NCBI GenBank assembly: GCA_007122215.1
Contig: SKUG01000170.1
Span: 1 to 5,752, forward strand
DNA length: 5,752 bases
DNA from: Thermoleophilia bacterium
GTDB lineage: Bacteria; Actinomycetota; Thermoleophilia; Gaiellales; SKUG01
Direction of reading: 5' to 3'
Numbering within the stretch: position 1 is the first letter of the stretch; the number at the start of each line of letters is the position of its first letter. The notes beneath the pieces were generated by a model. That model did not search any database. It saw only the letters and a program-made list of their open reading frames with translations, and was not told where the DNA came from. The translations under genes and the position numbers were made by a program. Below are positions 1-4,686 of this stretch, piece by piece.

Positions 1-2
1 AC

Positions 3-434
3 CTGCCATGGAAGTTCGAGGCGGGAACGCCCGCCTTCGCAGAGGTCGTCGGCATGGGCGCCGCGCTGAGCTGGATCGAGGAGCTCGGGTTCGAGGCGCT
101 GGCCGCGCACGAGCAGCGGCTCACCGCCTACCTGCTCGACCGCCTGTCGGAGGTGGAGGGGCTCACCGTGATCGGTCCACCCGTCGGGGAGGCCCGCGCC
201 TCGCTGGCTGCCTTCACCATCGATGGCGTGCACCCCCACGACATCGCCGAGGTCCTCGACCGCGACGGTGTCTGCGTGCGCTCGGGCCACCACTGCACCC
301 AGCCGCTGATGCGCGCGCTGGGCGTGCCGGCCACGGCCCGTGCCAGCGTCTACGCCTACAACGACACGGCAGACATCGATCGCCTCGTGGACGGCCTGCG
401 TGCCGTGCGCGAGGTCTTCGGCCTCGACGGCTGA
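3..434 (+). CDS. sufS: Cysteine desulfurase SufS, C-terminal part (5' end outside window)
   Basis: This is the C-terminal 143 residues of a group II (SufS-type) cysteine desulfurase. The family is a cytoplasmic PLP enzyme that takes sulfur from L-cysteine as a persulfide for Fe-S cluster assembly. The reading frame is open from base 3 to the TGA at 432-434. Visible family marks are WKFEAGTPAFAEVVGMGAAL at the left edge, the active-site loop RSGHHCTQPLM with the persulfide cysteine at codon 294-296, and the ending RASVYAYNDTADIDRLVDGL. The PLP lysine lies upstream of the window. The protein end looks complete. Its likely partner SufU is encoded at 2240-2677 rather than directly adjacent. An internal ATG at 54-56 is not a start, because homology continues upstream of it. 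Family assignment is firm; the 5' end cannot be judged. Confidence 0.95.
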   Translation: MPWKFEAGTPAFAEVVGMGAALSWIEELGFEALAAHEQRLTAYLLDRLSEVEGLTVIGPPVGEARASLAAFTIDGVHPHDIAEVLDRDGVCVRSGHHCTQPLMRALGVPATARASVYAYNDTADIDRLVDGLRAVREVFGLDG

Positions 435-1096
435 TGGGATCTCGGCCGTTCGACCCGGAGCAGTACGCGGCCCGGTCTGCAGGCCCGGACGGCGTGCCGC
501 TCGAGCGCTTCGAGGTGGCATACGCCACCGAGGCACCATGGGACATCGGTCGACCCCAGCCCGCGGTGATCGACGCCGTCGAGGCCGGGCACATAGCCGG
601 CACCGTCCTCGACGTCGGCTGTGGAACGGGCATCAACGCGATCGAGCTCGCCCGCCGCGGCCTCGAGGTCCATGCCTTCGATCCGATCCCTGCCGCGGTC
701 GCGCGCGCACGTGAACACGCTGCCGCGGCTGGTGTCGAGCTGGAGCCCTTCGTCCACGACGCGCTGCACCTCGACGAGCTCGGCCGCACCTACGACACCG
801 TGCTCGACTCGGGCGTCTTCCACGTCTTCTCCGATGCCGACAGGCCCCGCTACGCGGCAGGCGTTCGCAGCGTCCTGCAGCCCGGGGGATGCCTCGTGCT
901 CATCTGCTTCTCCGAGCGTGAGCAGCGTCCCGGGGGGCCGCGGCGGGTCTCGGAGCCCGAGCTGCGGGCAACCTTTGCCGACGGCTTCGAGGTCGTCGAG
1001 CTGGCCCGCACGCGCTACGTCACCACCAACCGCCCCGACGGCGGCCATGCCTGGCTGCTGGTCGCCCGATGCATGGACCCTGTCGCTTCCGGGTAG
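434..1096 (+). CDS. Class I SAM-dependent methyltransferase
   Basis: A 220-residue Rossmann-fold methyltransferase of the broad Methyltransf_11/25 type; the substrate cannot be predicted. Motif I, VLDVGCGTG, is at residues 58-66. An acidic residue ends strand 2 in HAFDP (D83), in the position expected to bind the SAM ribose. YDTVLDSGVFHVF and LQPGGCLVLICFSE correspond to the strand 4 and strand 5 regions. The PWDIGRPQPAV stretch before motif I is common in small methyltransferases related to the thiopurine/tellurite-resistance group. The ATG overlaps the sufS stop (TGATG, bases 432-436), so translation is probably coupled to sufS. The same frame stays open upstream to base 8, but that part overlaps sufS and is antisense-like shadow sequence. 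A role in Fe-S assembly is not implied by the sequence, only by co-transcription. Confidence 0.9.
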   Translation: MGSRPFDPEQYAARSAGPDGVPLERFEVAYATEAPWDIGRPQPAVIDAVEAGHIAGTVLDVGCGTGINAIELARRGLEVHAFDPIPAAVARAREHAAAAGVELEPFVHDALHLDELGRTYDTVLDSGVFHVFSDADRPRYAAGVRSVLQPGGCLVLICFSEREQRPGGPRRVSEPELRATFADGFEVVELARTRYVTTNRPDGGHAWLLVARCMDPVASG

Positions 1097-1104
1097 CTGG
1101 CCGA

Positions 1105-1110
1105 TAGGAC
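1105..1110 (+). promoter_or_regulatory. Possible -10 box (TAGGAC) upstream of the DUF2510 gene
   Basis: TAGGAC lies in the 47-base gap between the methyltransferase stop and the next start. It sits in a 12-base string, TGGCCGATAGGA (1098-1109), that matches 11 of 12 bases with the string before sufU (2221-2232). A transcript starting about seven bases later would still include the AAGGAG ribosome site at 1127-1132. No convincing -35 box is visible, so this is tentative. Confidence 0.25.
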
Positions 1111-1143
1111 CGGCGCGACAGCGACCAAGGAGCGTGCCTGACG

Positions 1144-2163
1144 ATGAGCGATACCCCGCCCGAGGGTTGGTACCCCGACCCCTCCGACGACTCCCAGCTG
1201 CGATGGTGGGACGGAGCCCGCTGGACCGAGCACACCCATCCTGCCGGCGCTGCCGAGGCCGCCCAGCAGGCAGGGACGGCCACCGCAACGGCCGTTGCCG
1301 AGCAGCCCACCGAACAGGTCTCGACACTTCCTGGTGCCGGCGGCGGCCTCCAGCCCGCGCCCGGCTCCGACGGTGGAGAGGCGCAGGGCGTGCCGGACGG
1401 ATTCGGCGTCGACCCGGGGATGCAGCCCGTTCCCGGTGCGACAGGGGTCACTGCCGACCCGCAGCCGCTGCCCGGTGGGATCAGCCTTGATCCGGGCGGC
1501 CAGGGGAGCTCGCCCGGCGATGCCGGCGCCGTGCCCGTCCCGGGTGGCGCAGGCGCTCCGACGGCGGCCGATCCCGTCCCGGCAGCGGATGCCGGCGCGG
1601 CGTCCGCTGGGAAGACAGGGCCGGACCGTCGACTCCTGCTGCTGGGCGGTGCGGTCGTGCTGCTGGCCATCGGCTTCTTCCTCGGTCGCCTGACGGCACC
1701 CGAGTCCACTGGTGAGCTGCTGGATACCGGCGGCGGCGCCGCCACCGAGACGGCTCCCGATCCCGGGGCGGGGGCGCCACCCGAGTTCGAGATGGACGAC
1801 ATCGCCCCACCCGGTGGGGAGCCCGGCATGGGTGACGTCGTCGGTGGGGACAGTGGATCGGTGACGGCCCAGGCCCAGGACGCAGCCGAGCGTGCGCAGG
1901 CGGTGATCGAGGCCTGTGCCGCCGCCAGCCCGGAAGGCAGCTACGTGGGCTGCGATGATCGCACTGCCATCGAGGGCTCGATCAACCAGGACGTGCTCAG
2001 CCTTGCCGTGCTCCAGGCCGGTGACGACACCTGGCGGGTGGCCATCAGCGTCACCGATGGCCCCACCGCCGGCGCTGCGTACTCGATCGAGCGCATCGGC
2101 GATGACGTGCGTCGGACCTGTGCGCCTCCGGATGCCGACGGCTGCGAGGGCGGCACCTGGTGA
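1144..2163 (+). CDS. DUF2510 single-pass membrane protein with pilin-like C-terminal region
   Basis: A 339-residue protein with four visible parts. Residues 6-33 are a DUF2510 domain (PPEGWYPDP, then LRWWDGARWTEHTHP), a small Trp-rich domain typical of actinobacterial membrane proteins and presumed cytoplasmic. Residues 34-160 form a low-complexity linker of Gly, Pro, Ala and Asp with repeated VPG/LPG/DPG turns. Residues 164-181 are one hydrophobic helix preceded by DRR, suggesting the N-terminus is inside. Residues 185-245 are again Gly/Pro/acidic, and 246-339 form a compact outside domain with four cysteines (258, 270, 326, 334). The end, RRTCAPPDADGCEGGTW, resembles the C-terminus of type IV pilin-like proteins (Cys pair, terminal Gly-x-Trp); this is inference. 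AAGGAG at 1127-1132 is 11 bases from the ATG, slightly long. The function is unknown, and the place between sufS and sufU is unexpected. Confidence 0.88.
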   Translation: MSDTPPEGWYPDPSDDSQLRWWDGARWTEHTHPAGAAEAAQQAGTATATAVAEQPTEQVSTLPGAGGGLQPAPGSDGGEAQGVPDGFGVDPGMQPVPGATGVTADPQPLPGGISLDPGGQGSSPGDAGAVPVPGGAGAPTAADPVPAADAGAASAGKTGPDRRLLLLGGAVVLLAIGFFLGRLTAPESTGELLDTGGGAATETAPDPGAGAPPEFEMDDIAPPGGEPGMGDVVGGDSGSVTAQAQDAAERAQAVIEACAAASPEGSYVGCDDRTAIEGSINQDVLSLAVLQAGDDTWRVAISVTDGPTAGAAYSIERIGDDVRRTCAPPDADGCEGGTW

Positions 2164-2191
2164 CAGGTCCCTGGTAGCCGTCGCGTGCCTG

Positions 2192-2208
2192 CGTGCGGTG
2201 TCCGCACG
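2192..2208 (+). terminator. Hairpin between the DUF2510 gene and sufU
   Basis: CGTGCGG and CCGCACG form a perfect 7-bp stem with a TGT loop, starting 28 bases after the DUF2510 stop. There is no T-tract. It could be a GC-type terminator ending the upstream transcript. It could also be an operator, as it lies just upstream of the -10-like box at 2228-2233. Confidence 0.35.
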
Positions 2209-2227
2209 GCCGCCCGGAGGTGGCCGG

Positions 2228-2233
2228 TAGGAT
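2228..2233 (+). promoter_or_regulatory. Possible -10 box (TAGGAT) for a leaderless sufU transcript
   Basis: TAGGAT ends six bases before the sufU ATG at 2240. A transcript beginning the usual six or seven bases downstream would therefore start at or next to the A of the start codon. Leaderless mRNAs of this kind are common in actinobacteria. The nearest Shine-Dalgarno-like string (GGAGG, 2216-2220) is 19 bases from the ATG, too far to work well, which fits leaderless translation. No good -35 box is seen. Confidence 0.4.
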
Positions 2234-2239
2234 GCGGGC

Positions 2240-2677
2240 ATGGACGACCTGTACCGCGAGTACATCCTCGAGCACTACAACAACCCGCTGAACTTCGGGC
2301 AGCTCGAGGATCCGACGTTCGAGGCCGAGGGCCAGAACCCCACCTGCGGGGACGAGCTGCACGTGCAGGTCCGGCTCAGCGCGGATGGCGCCACGATCGA
2401 CGAGGTTCGCTTCACCGGCCAGGGCTGCGCGATCAGCCAGGCCGCGATGTCGATCCTCAGCGAGCGGCTCACCGGCATGCCCGTCGAGGAGCTCGCAGGG
2501 CTCGACCGCGACTGGATGCTGGAGCTGCTCGGCATCCAGCTGTCCCCCGCGCGGATCAAGTGTGGCGTCCTGGGCATGGTGGTGGTCCGGACGGGCTGGG
2601 CGCGGCACTCCGGCAGCGCCGCACCCGATGGCTGGGAAGGCATGGACGAGCTCGCCTGGTCTGGCGGGGCAGGCTGA
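2240..2677 (+). CDS. sufU: Fe-S assembly sulfur-transfer protein SufU, short form
   Basis: A 145-residue SufU/IscU-fold protein. SufU accepts persulfide sulfur from SufS, using a bound zinc for partner interaction, and feeds it to the SufBCD scaffold. The opening MDDLYREYILEHYNNPLNFG is typical. The metal ligands are present: C36 and D38 in NPTCGDE, C63 in GQGCAIS, and C108 in RIKCGVL. The spacing between C63 and C108 is 45 residues. In Bacillus and mycobacterial SufU it is about 60, because of an insertion of roughly 18-20 residues. That insertion is absent here, so this part has IscU-like spacing. There is no LPPVK chaperone motif of IscU near the third cysteine (SPARIKC instead), and D38 plus the neighbouring sufS favour SufU. 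The stop is two bases before the next gene, so the two are probably translated together. Confidence 0.93.
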   Translation: MDDLYREYILEHYNNPLNFGQLEDPTFEAEGQNPTCGDELHVQVRLSADGATIDEVRFTGQGCAISQAAMSILSERLTGMPVEELAGLDRDWMLELLGIQLSPARIKCGVLGMVVVRTGWARHSGSAAPDGWEGMDELAWSGGAG

Positions 2678-2679
2678 GC

Positions 2680-2988
2680 ATGGGCCGCATCCGCGTCTGC
2701 GACGAGGGCGACATCGCCCCGGGCGGCCACCGGATCGTCGACATCGGTGGGGGGATCGAGGTTGCGGTCTTCAACGTCGACGGCACCTACTACGCCATCG
2801 AGGACATCTGCACGCACGACGATGCCCCGCTGGCCGACGGTGCGCTGGATGGGCGCTGCATCGAGTGTCCCCGCCATGGTGCCCGCTTCGACCTTGCGAC
2901 CGGCGAGGCCCTGAGCCTGCCCGCCTACCGTCCCGTCGAGACCTTCCCGGTCATCGTGGATGACGGCGCGATCTGGGTCGAGGACTGA
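2680..2988 (+). CDS. Rieske [2Fe-2S] ferredoxin (non-haem iron oxygenase ferredoxin type)
   Basis: A 102-residue soluble Rieske protein, close to the usual length of about 100-110 for ferredoxin components of ring-hydroxylating dioxygenases. The cluster ligands are complete: C44 and H46 in ICTHDDAPL, and C63 and H66 in ECPRHGARFD, with 16 residues between the pairs. The ending, RPVETFPVIVDDGAIWVED, is the normal last strand of this fold. There is no signal peptide or membrane segment, so it is a cytoplasmic electron carrier rather than a cytochrome bc subunit. It starts two bases after the sufU stop. No oxygenase or reductase gene is nearby. Rieske ferredoxins of this kind are often found in suf operons of actinobacteria, where the electron acceptor is not settled; a role in supplying electrons to Fe-S assembly is inferred from position only. 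Confidence 0.93.
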   Translation: MGRIRVCDEGDIAPGGHRIVDIGGGIEVAVFNVDGTYYAIEDICTHDDAPLADGALDGRCIECPRHGARFDLATGEALSLPAYRPVETFPVIVDDGAIWVED

Positions 2989-3003
2989 CCTCGGGTGGCA
3001 TGG

Positions 3004-3029
3004 GCCTGCTGCGCTCGCACGCAGCGGGC
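3004..3029 (+). terminator. Hairpin terminator candidate after the suf operon
   Basis: Bases 3004-3013 and 3020-3029 pair over ten positions (nine Watson-Crick, one T-G) around the six-base loop CTCGCA. The hairpin begins 15 bases after the ferredoxin stop. No T-tract follows, as is common for high-GC actinobacterial terminators. Position and stem strength make it the likely end of the sufS-to-ferredoxin transcript. Confidence 0.55.
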
Positions 3030-3166
3030 AGCTCCGTTCCGGGGCGAGGCCGGCCATCGCCGTGGCCCGACCCTGCCGCCCTCGGCGCAACCGCGTCCCG
3101 TGCCGCGCCGACCGGGCGACAACCGGGAGCAGCTTCCATCGCACGGCGGCTGCACCGCACTCACGC

Positions 3167-3184
3167 ACCGTGCCCCGGCACGGT
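3167..3184 (+). promoter_or_regulatory. Inverted repeat just upstream of the ribosome site of the first small gene
   Basis: ACCGTGCC and GGCACGGT are perfect 8-bp arms separated by CC. The right arm ends five bases before the AGGAGGT ribosome site at 3190-3196. As DNA it could be an operator. As RNA it would form a stable hairpin at the edge of the ribosome footprint, which could tune translation or protect the mRNA 5' end. The sequence does not tell which. Confidence 0.4.
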
Positions 3185-3189
3185 ACAAC

Positions 3190-3196
3190 AGGAGGT
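3190..3196 (+). promoter_or_regulatory. Ribosome binding site AGGAGGT of the first small gene
   Basis: This near-consensus site decides the start. The ATG at 3205 is eight bases downstream, the normal distance, and opens the frame MAVRFRVYP. The nearer ATG at 3198 is only one base away and is in a different frame, so it is not the start. Confidence 0.75.
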
Positions 3197-3204
3197 CATG
3201 GAAC

Positions 3205-3768
3205 ATGGCGGTTCGCTTCCGCGTGTACCCCAACAACGGCATGCATGGGATGAACGCCCAGTACAGCCCCCAGCAGATCGCTCGCGAGCGGGCCGATCAC
3301 ACCGAGAACCTCGCAGGTTCTCAGCTCGGCTGGGAAGGCAAGCTCTGGGATGCCCGCATCCGCAGGGCCCAGCTCGAGACGGCCATGCAGTACATGCCGC
3401 CCGGCGGTGGCATGATGCAGCCGATCATGCCCGGCTTCGGCGGCATCCCCGTCGGCGGCCACCCCGCGATGTTCGGCGCGGGCATCGCCCAGGCGCCATT
3501 CGGCTTCGGTGGCGTCCCGGCAGGCTTCGGTGGCGTCCCGGCAGGCTTCGGCACGATGGGCATGCCCGGGCTCGGCGGTGGCCAGGTCAACGTCACCAAC
3601 CAGACGGCCAGCGCCGGTGACCACCCGGTCAACCAGCAGGTCAGCAACCGCAACCACGTCAGCCAGAACGTCGTCCACCTCGGTGGCTTCGGCGCGAGCC
3701 CCTTCGGCTTCGGTGGGCTGGGCGGCGGCTTCGGTGGCTGGCTCAACGGCCTGCTCAGCTGGTTCTGA
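3205..3768 (+). CDS. Unrecognised Gly/Met-rich protein, paralogue A of a tandem pair
   Basis: A 187-residue protein of no family I recognise. Residues 20-63 are charged and probably helical (SPQQIARERADHTENLAG onward, with paired Trp at 43 and 48). Residues 65-125 are Gly/Pro/Met/Phe-rich and include two perfect copies of GFGGVPA (100-113), encoded by a 21-bp tandem repeat. Residues 126-168 are an Asn/Gln/Val block (QVNVTNQ, then VNQQVSNRN, then GASPFG) shared without gaps with the protein encoded at 4084-4482, at 21 of 43 identical positions. The end, GGGFGGWLNGLLSWF, is an amphipathic aromatic tail. There is no cysteine, one lysine, no signal peptide and no clear transmembrane helix. A strong ribosome site and G/C-biased third positions support a real gene. 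Self-assembly (coat, scaffold or amyloid-like fibre) is only a guess from composition. The left-extended frame to 2995 is rejected because the ribosome site points to 3205. Confidence 0.85.
   Translation: MAVRFRVYPNNGMHGMNAQYSPQQIARERADHTENLAGSQLGWEGKLWDARIRRAQLETAMQYMPPGGGMMQPIMPGFGGIPVGGHPAMFGAGIAQAPFGFGGVPAGFGGVPAGFGTMGMPGLGGGQVNVTNQTASAGDHPVNQQVSNRNHVSQNVVHLGGFGASPFGFGGLGGGFGGWLNGLLSWF
3502..3543 (+). repeat. Perfect 21-bp tandem repeat, two copies
   Basis: Bases 3502-3522 and 3523-3543 are identical, and the first eight bases of the unit recur at 3544-3551. The unit keeps the reading frame and encodes GFGGVPA. Exact DNA identity, including third positions, indicates a recent duplication, and copy number could vary between strains. 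Confidence 0.9.
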
Positions 3769-3805
3769 TCGCCCACCCTCCCCGGTATTGACGGCCCCTG
3801 CGGGT

Positions 3806-3839
3806 CGCTTCCCCCGCCCTGCCAGCGGGAGCGGAAGCG
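3806..3839 (+). terminator. Long GC-rich hairpin after paralogue A
   Basis: CGCTTCC plus CCCGC (3806-3817) can pair with GCGGG (3825-3829) and GGAAGCG (3833-3839). This gives 12 base pairs with a three-base bulge and a seven-base loop. It begins 37 bases after the paralogue A stop. No T-tract follows, but the strength and position suit a high-GC terminator or a 3' mRNA-stabilising structure. Confidence 0.5.
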
Positions 3840-3845
3840 GCCGGA

Positions 3846-3863
3846 CCCTGGCCGGATCCAGGG
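3846..3863 (+). repeat. Short inverted repeat CCCTGG/CCAGGG
   Basis: Perfect 6-bp arms with a six-base loop, seven bases downstream of the larger hairpin. Alone it could be chance in such GC-rich DNA. It is listed because it is one of four such repeats in this gap. Confidence 0.35.
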
Positions 3864-3904
3864 CCCGGGTCGTGTGGCAAGGAGGCCAACGTCCACGGCA
3901 CGAA

Positions 3905-3927
3905 AAACACCCCGTGAGCGGGTGTTT
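3905..3927. terminator. Intrinsic terminator, T-tract best on the minus strand
   Basis: AAACACCC (3905-3912) and GGGTGTTT (3920-3927) form a perfect 8-bp stem around a seven-base loop. Read on the minus strand, the stem runs into five T residues (complement of A 3903-3907), the classic intrinsic form. On the plus strand only three T residues end the stem. It may therefore stop antisense transcripts arriving from the dcd side as well as transcripts leaving paralogue A. No minus-strand gene lies immediately upstream of it. Confidence 0.6.
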
Positions 3928-3929
3928 CC

Positions 3930-3958
3930 ATGACCCCGTGCCGCATGCGGCCGGTCAT
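3930..3958. repeat. Nested inverted repeats
   Basis: Outer arms ATGACC (3930-3935) and GGTCAT (3953-3958) enclose the perfect 10-bp palindrome CCGCATGCGG (3941-3950). It lies two bases after the intrinsic terminator and about 125 bases before paralogue B. It could be a regulator site or part of a structured leader; no binding factor can be named. Confidence 0.35.
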
Positions 3959-4083
3959 CGCGACTGCGGTGGCCGGCCGCTGGCCGTTTCGTCCCCGGTG
4001 CTGGCGCAACAGCAGGCACCTCCCATCCTGATACGCCGTCGAATCCAGCCCGTCAGACCTCGACGGCCAACAGGAGAAGCACC

Positions 4084-4482
4084 ATGGCAACCAGCGGAAC
4101 ACCCGCAACTCCGGTGACCGGAGCCACGCTCGGGGCATATCCCATGGAGATGGGAATGATGCCCGGGGCGCTCGGCAACCTGGACCGAGTGCCGCCACAG
4201 GTGAACGCGACCAACCAGTCAGCGCTCGCCAACAACGGCACCGTCAACCAGGAAGTCACCAACACCAACACCTACAACAACAACTACTTCAACCTGTACG
4301 GGATGCAGGCGTCCCCCTGGGGATCCATGCCCTCGTACAGCTACGCCAACAGCGGCATGATGTCGCCGCTGGGCGCAGGGTTCGGCGGCTCCATGCTGGA
4401 CCCGATCCTCGGAGGGAGCTTCTTCGGGACCAACCAGGGCGGCGTGCTCGGCTGGTTCCAGCGGCTCTTCCGCGGTTACTAG
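4084..4482 (+). CDS. Unrecognised Asn/Met-rich small protein, paralogue B of the tandem pair
   Basis: A 132-residue protein of no family I recognise, related to the protein encoded at 3205-3768. It starts with a Thr/Pro/Ala stretch, then MEMGMMPGALGNL (21-33), then the shared block at 38-80 (QVNATNQ, VNQEVTNTN, QASPWG). A Gly/Ser/Met/Tyr region follows (81-117), and the tail GGVLGWFQRLFRGY matches the other tail in its Gly-Gly and Gly-Trp positions. It has 14 Asn, all encoded by AAC, 10 Met, and no Cys, Lys or His. There is no signal peptide or obvious transmembrane helix. AGGAG at 4072-4076, seven bases before the ATG, fixes the start. The uniform AAC use fits host codon bias and argues for a real gene. 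It lacks the charged helix-rich N-terminal region of paralogue A. The function is unknown; a structural or self-assembling role is a guess from composition. Confidence 0.85.
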   Translation: MATSGTPATPVTGATLGAYPMEMGMMPGALGNLDRVPPQVNATNQSALANNGTVNQEVTNTNTYNNNYFNLYGMQASPWGSMPSYSYANSGMMSPLGAGFGGSMLDPILGGSFFGTNQGGVLGWFQRLFRGY

Positions 4483-4540
4483 GCTCCTCCCTCGCACCAC
4501 GCGTGCAGTTTCCTCGGCAGGAGCCGACGCGGCTGCACGC
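4482..4540 (+). other. Interleaved inverted repeats (possible RNA pseudoknot or terminator) after paralogue B
   Basis: Arm A GGCTCCT (4482-4488) matches AGGAGCC (4519-4525), and arm B GCGTGCAG (4501-4508) matches CTGCACGC (4533-4540). The order A-B-A'-B' is that of an H-type pseudoknot, with 7- and 8-bp stems and loops of 12, 10 and 7 bases. A local hairpin TCGGC/GCCGA (4514-4518 with 4523-4527) competes with stem A. Arm A begins on the last base of the stop codon. The repeats are exact; their folding in RNA is inference. A simple terminator role is also possible. Confidence 0.4.
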
Positions 4541-4649
4541 ACCACCCGCACCCGAGAGGTCAGCGGGTGGGAGGTGCCACGGTGGTCCCGCCGGCAGGAG
4601 CGCAGGCCGATGACAAGGCCAGCGCGTCGATCGCCCCGGGCGCCCCTCG

Positions 4650-4670
4650 GCACCCCCACCCGCCGGGTGC
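4650..4670. repeat. Inverted repeat GCACCC/GGGTGC in the convergent gap
   Basis: Arms at 4650-4655 and 4665-4670 with a nine-base loop. It lies in the 236-base gap between paralogue B and dcd, whose genes converge here. It could help terminate either transcript, but is short enough to be chance. Confidence 0.25.
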
Positions 4671-4686
4671 ACCTCCCGGCCCCGTC

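Larger units (their letters stand above)
3769..4083. other. 315-base non-coding gap between the two paralogues, rich in inverted repeats
   Basis: No supportable gene lies here on either strand. The gap holds four separate inverted repeats (3806-3839, 3846-3863, 3905-3927, 3930-3958). A 33-codon frame starting at ATG 3930 has no good ribosome site and is not called. The last bases carry the ribosome site AGGAG at 4072-4076, seven bases before the next ATG. The string CAACAGGAG appears before both paralogues (3187-3195 and 4068-4076). A promoter for the second gene is expected here, but I could not place one with confidence. Confidence 0.6.

Noticed and set aside
8..433. Long N-terminal extension of the methyltransferase frame upstream of 434
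   Set aside because: It overlaps the well-conserved sufS end in another frame and is Arg-rich low-quality sequence; the ATG at 434 overlapping the sufS stop is the natural start.
356..2265. Long minus-strand open frames opposite the methyltransferase and DUF2510 genes
   Set aside because: They are antisense shadows of G/C-biased codons, with no recognisable domain and no ribosome site, while the plus-strand frames carry clear motifs.
2995..3204. Upstream extension of paralogue A to ATG 2995, and the alternative ATG at 3198
   Set aside because: The extension has Arg/Cys-rich non-protein-like composition and crosses the operon hairpin. The ribosome site AGGAGGT is placed for the ATG at 3205; 3198 is one base from it and out of frame.
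3580..3660. N-x-S/T sequons (NVT, NQT and similar) in the shared block as glycosylation sites
   Set aside because: N-linked glycosylation at such sequons is not expected for cytoplasmic proteins without a signal peptide; the pattern is explained by Asn/Thr-rich composition.
3930..4031. 33-codon frame in the gap between the paralogues
   Set aside because: It has no good ribosome site, has Arg/Pro-rich shadow-like composition, and overlaps inverted repeats; the signal is insufficient.
3769..4083. CRISPR array or tandem small-RNA cluster
   Set aside because: The repeats here are inverted and all different; no direct repeat recurs with regular spacing.
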